This document shows, one piece after another, positions 60,176 to 64,000 of a stretch of 64,000 bases of DNA. Position 1 is the stretch's first letter. Each line of letters begins with the position of its first letter. The DNA comes from Juglans regia (taxonomy: Eukaryota; Streptophyta; Magnoliopsida; Fagales; Juglandaceae), in the NCBI RefSeq assembly GCF_001411555.2, contig NC_049910.1, positions 29,049,150 through 29,113,149 on the forward strand, read 5' to 3'. The position numbers and the translations under genes were made by a program. Under the pieces are notes generated by a model that was not told the origin of the DNA, did not search any database, and saw nothing but the letters and a program-made list of their open reading frames with translations.

Positions 60176-61217
60176 TCATGTATATTCTGTCAGATGGACG
60201 TACGGAATTGATAACCAATGGACTAGATTTCAAATTTGTCGTAGCATGGGGGGCCGATTACTGTCCAAAGTTCTTACTTCTCTTACATATATAAAAATGG
60301 GGAAATGGCTTGTAAAGAACACTTCCGCGACTATGCGCATGTGGCATAGGGTGCATATGGTCATTGATGTAAAGTTTAAAGTCCCTTAAACGTACAAAAA
60401 TCAATAACGTGTAGTTTGGATAGTAAAAATATTTTATTTTATTTATTATTATTATTATAATTTTTTTAAAATTTAATCTATATAAAATATAATAAACAAT
60501 TCAATTTTTTCAAATCTTAAAATAATAATAATATTAAAAAATAATATTCTAACAATATTTCATTTAACTTTTTACTTTTATCTAAAATTATCTCATCTCA
60601 TCTTAATTTCAAAATCTCACCTAAATCTACCTATTTTCATGAATTTAATTTTTTAGAACAAGAAGTAATTCATATGATATCACTATAATTTTATATTTCA
60701 TCACATTAATTAATTAAATATACTCCATGCTGGATCTACTTTTTGATAGAAGAGTTTAGCCCAAATACAAGCTGGGAAAATGCTTAGGTTATAATATAAA
60801 AAAAAAAAAAATTTATATTTACCCATAATCAATATAAACTTTTGGAATAAAGGATGAGTTAACACCACTACCATTGCACTCGAGACTTATGCCTTGCTGA
60901 TTAATTAATTAACACACTCAACTAAAAAGATATGGCACACTAATTACGTAAGGTACTGAAGAGAATCATAACAAAAGACTTTGTATAAAGTAGATCGATC
61001 GAGTATATGGCTAAAAGGGGACATGGAAACCTAGTTAGCCCTTTTATCTATTTTTTCACTAATCAGCAAAAAGAGAGAATGAAAGATTTCATTGACTGAT
61101 CTGAAACCGACAACATGGTCCACAGACAATTTTCAAGACTTTTGGATGCCCTTTAATTTCTTGTTTTTAATGCAAATAATAATAATATATTAATGATGAT
61201 CATCACAACTAACATTC

Positions 61218-61255
<38 letters not shown>

Positions 61256-61600
61256 TGCATGGTTTCGATCTTTATTAATTAGACTACGATTTAGTTTGCA
61301 ATATGTTACCTTTTTTTTTTTTTTTTAATACTAAAATTTCACTTTTATTGTTCGCAACTGTGGAGCTGTCCATTCCAAGGGGAAATAATTAGTACTAAAA
61401 AGGAGAGAATTTTTCTGTAAAGCATATAAAAGATCAGATAGATCTGAAATTTTCATATTTTATATCTTCTGATGAATGGTCTGTTAAAATAATGTTCGAA
61501 ATCATTCCCAAGAATGCATCCAAGGTTCGAATTCAGAAGGAAAAAAAAAAGATCATTAGTAAACTGCTGGCCTTGAAATGAGGCCCCCATCCACTTTCAT
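60176..61600. other. AT-rich intergenic DNA with a MITE-like stretch
   Basis: 60410-60640 shares 'aatataataaacaattcaat' and 'ctcatctcatctt' with the MITEs at 58675 and 62755, but its ends are degraded. A (TA)n tract lies at about 61221-61254. No gene was recognised. Confidence 0.45.
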
Positions 61601-61806
61601 GGACTGCGTTCCCAGTTTTCACTGAGCTTTGATACATCCACGGGCTGATCGACGACGATCCACGGGCTGTGAAATTGTCAGTTTTTTAATTTTGTTTCAG
61701 GCAGGCCAATATTTCAACCTTATTAACAAGGCATTTAGAAGATTATTAGAACCCACTCCTAGATATATAGCACGAAAAAGAAAGCACCATATCACCACGC
61801 AAGTTC

Positions 61807-61838
<32 letters not shown>

Positions 61839-62754
61839 CATAGATGCTTTAATTATAAACATATTAATTACTCGAACCCTTCTATCTCCAGTCAGTGGTT
61901 GATGGGGATTTGCCACTTTAAATGCCTTTTGATGAAAGTTAAGAATTATGATAAATAATATCCAAAAAATAAATATTAACTTGTCAAGTCCATTAATCTA
62001 TCATAATATCACATTACCATAATATTAGTAATTAATACATTTTGAAGCGAGTTCTAAGATATGCTCGAGAGCTTGAAGGGTGTCTTCATAGATGAAGCCA
62101 AGATTATAAGTTTAGATTAGATCAATGAATAGTTGTTGAGTTGAAACTTTTTAAGAACATCATTGATAAATTGAGAAACAACAAATAGTAAATTATAAGA
62201 AAAAAGAATGTTTGAATTTACATTCTTCCAAGAAAATTGATAATTTTACATCTAATATTTTTATATGTTACAATTAAAAGAAGCTCATGAGCAATGGAAA
62301 CAAACTATATGGGAATTATAAAACAGAGCTAGCTAATTGCATGTCAACAATAAACTAAGTTTTACATTTTTCCTAAAAATGTAACATACTATGTACGTAC
62401 TATCTAATATTGAAGGCTAGGTGGGTTTTTTCATTAAATATGCTTCACCCAGTTAATAATTATAGATTTCAGAAGAGAAATAATATAATGTGAATATCAT
62501 TGTATCCTAATTTTCTTGAAATGAAACAATATAAAAAAAATGTAATTAGTATAAAATTATTATTGGATGATAATAATAAAGGGCCAAATAAAAAACTGTA
62601 GACAATGTGTCATTGCTCTTAAACGGTGGAGACTAGCCAAATAGACAAAAGTTGTGGAAGCAAAGCATAGAAAATTGATGATTTTTAAACCTAATTTTTC
62701 TTTTCAAGTTTTCTTTCATGCTAGGTTTTAGCACAAATGAACTTAACCAATACC
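61601..62754. other. Intergenic, no gene recognised
   Basis: AT-rich and non-coding, with a (TA)n tract at 61814-61838. A direct repeat of 'atccacgggctg' occurs at 61636 and 61659. Confidence 0.4.
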
Positions 62755-62980
62755 TTTAGGTCTTGTTTGTTTTCACAACTTCTTTCAATTCATTTCATCT
62801 AATTTAATTATTACAACTTTCTCAGATTTCCACACAAAATAAAATAAACAATTCAATTTTTTCAAATCTGAAAATAAAAATAATATTAAAAAAATTTATT
62901 CTAACAATATTTTATTTAACTTTTAACTTTAATCTCAACCGATCATCACATCTCATCCCATCTGCAAAAACAAATTAGAG
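62755..62980. mobile_element. Tourist-like MITE relative
   Basis: It begins near 'aggtcttgtttgttttcac' and ends near 'tctgcaaaaacaaattagag', imperfectly inverse. The interior 'aataaaataaacaattcaat', then 'taatattaaaaaaat' and 'ctcatcccatct' follows the copy at 58675. Confidence 0.55.
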
Positions 62981-63833
62981 ACACTTCACTAAAAGTAGGG
63001 TTTTGAAAGATGTGAATGAAGTGATCATCATGAATGGATTACCAGAAAATTAGTCAGCTTTAAGCTGTCTGAATTATATGGTTGATGATGATATCTACTT
63101 ATTTCATTTTAGAATATTTATTTAAATAAATACGAGTACTGGAAATTAATTAATAAATTAGGCCGGTATGGATATTGATTATGTTTTAAGGTTACGTAGT
63201 AAACAATTATATATAGTAATACAAAGTTAAGTTCTATCCATTTAACCCCAAACGCGTAATTTATATATGAAACAAACACGCGATATGATTGAGGAAATAG
63301 CATATAATTAATGGCTTCTCATGATTGACATTAGAGGTGTTTGGGGGGGGGGGGATTATAAATTGGGCCCAGCCCATCAAGATATCACTAGGGACAAAAT
63401 ATGGGACAAGATAAAAAGAGAGTTGCACATGTCAGGAGGGATGGGGGGACAAGAAGAATATAGGGGCTGTGAATGTCAGAGTGAGATAAGAAATGATCAA
63501 GGAGAGCAAGTCAGACAAACCAATGGGATAAAGTTATGTCATGGTAGGGAGTATTAGAGCATGCCATAAAGAGAGTAGGCCAAGGAAGGAAGCTGACACA
63601 CGCAACAAATGCGTACATATATAATGTAAGAATAACAAAAGGAATGGAAGAAGAAGAAGCAGAGGAGAGAATCTTCTGAAAGTGTTGCCTCACTTCATTA
63701 ATTCATATCGTATATACAAGGTGCAGCTGCCTTTTTGTACAGAAAAAGAAAAATAGCTCTAACTAACTAAAGAATAAAGGAATCTGTACAGCTGTGTAAC
63801 TAACTTTGAAAATACATAAAAATACATTACATT
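62981..63833. other. Intergenic or element-derived non-coding DNA
   Basis: A run of G lies near 63343-63355. The stretch 63580-63720 read on the minus strand has a CT-rich part and ATG/TTC repeats that could be an untranslated end or LTR of the partial frame at the right edge. The evidence is insufficient to name it. Confidence 0.35.
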
Positions 63834-63999
63834 TCAACTAAAAGAGGGACTTTCTAGTAATCTGACAGCAACATTTACAAAAGCAGTAGGTGCATTTGGT
63901 GCTGACTGAGGATGCAAATCAGGTCCATTGACATCGTCGAGAGCAACTGAGCCTTGATGATCTTGTGACTTTGTGATAGGGATGCCATCTTGTACATGC
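63834..63999 (-). CDS. Partial unidentified reading frame at the window edge
   Basis: A minus-strand frame without a stop enters from beyond 64000 and ends at TGA 63836-63834. Its last residues read HVQDGIPITKSQDHQGSVAL, then APNAPTAFVNVAVRLLESPS. No family was recognised. It may be the C-terminus of a gene or of a copia-type polyprotein whose 5' part lies outside the window. Confidence 0.35.
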   Translation of the reverse strand, partial: HVQDGIPITKSQDHQGSVALDDVNGPDLHPQSAPNAPTAFVNVAVRLLESPSFS

Positions 64000-64000
64000 T

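Overview
The window is plant nuclear DNA from a dicot, most likely a woody Fagales species and possibly Juglandaceae (walnut or hickory). The family guess comes from the look of the short AT-rich MITE families and LTR families and is not proven. The plant signs are GT-AG introns, a plant ACC oxidase gene, a plant-type cyclic-nucleotide-gated channel pseudogene, Ty3/gypsy, TRIM, hAT, CACTA, MULE and Tourist-type elements, and AT-rich intergenic DNA. There is no bacterial-style gene organisation. Only one gene looks intact: a three-exon ACC oxidase (last step of ethylene synthesis) on the minus strand at 56709-57923. Almost everything else is mobile DNA or gene debris.

Layout. 1-3.5 kb: AT-rich DNA with a MULE-type MITE (9-bp target duplication) and a decayed CACTA transposase. 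3.75-11.85 kb: an LTR-like block cut by a 4.4-kb solo LTR (5122-9562, duplication ATTTC) and a Tourist-like MITE. 12.1-14.75 kb: a solo LTR (TGTGA). 16.8-17.3 kb: a complete 444-bp TRIM (TCAAA). 17.65-18.6 kb: a LINE-derived retroposon. 20.6-27.5 kb: a CNGC channel pseudogene with a frameshift, stop codons and no recognisable pore exon. A poly(A)-tailed retrocopy, a membrane-protein gene fragment and a 2.9-kb solo LTR (TTTCA) lie inside it.

28.2-49.7 kb is a nested stack. An old Ty3/gypsy element (B, minus strand) has its integrase region cut twice. One cut is a 13.2-kb full-length Ty3/gypsy element (A, 29695-42884, duplication ACACC). The other is a 4.8-kb hAT element (42997-47799, 8-bp duplication with one mismatch), which contains a truncated CACTA element that in turn contains a PTTP-type gene fragment. 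Element A carries another solo LTR (37198-39942, TGACA) in its 5' leader. Joining the B fragments conceptually at the duplications gives continuous integrase homology, which confirms the order of events.

Element A is young: its LTRs are nearly identical, and the 182-bp difference in their lengths equals exactly three units of a 61-bp tandem repeat. Its gag-pol frame has three nonsense codons, all explicable as C-to-T or G-to-A transitions. A 92-bp GT-AG segment separates gag from the protease; its removal joins gag to pol in frame, while retention ends Gag four codons later. This candidate intron is the most interesting observation here, because splicing could set the Gag to Gag-Pol ratio.

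49.7-52.9 kb is another degraded LTR in the opposite orientation. 53-64 kb holds the ACC oxidase gene with several MITEs upstream of it, and a partial minus-strand reading frame at the right edge.
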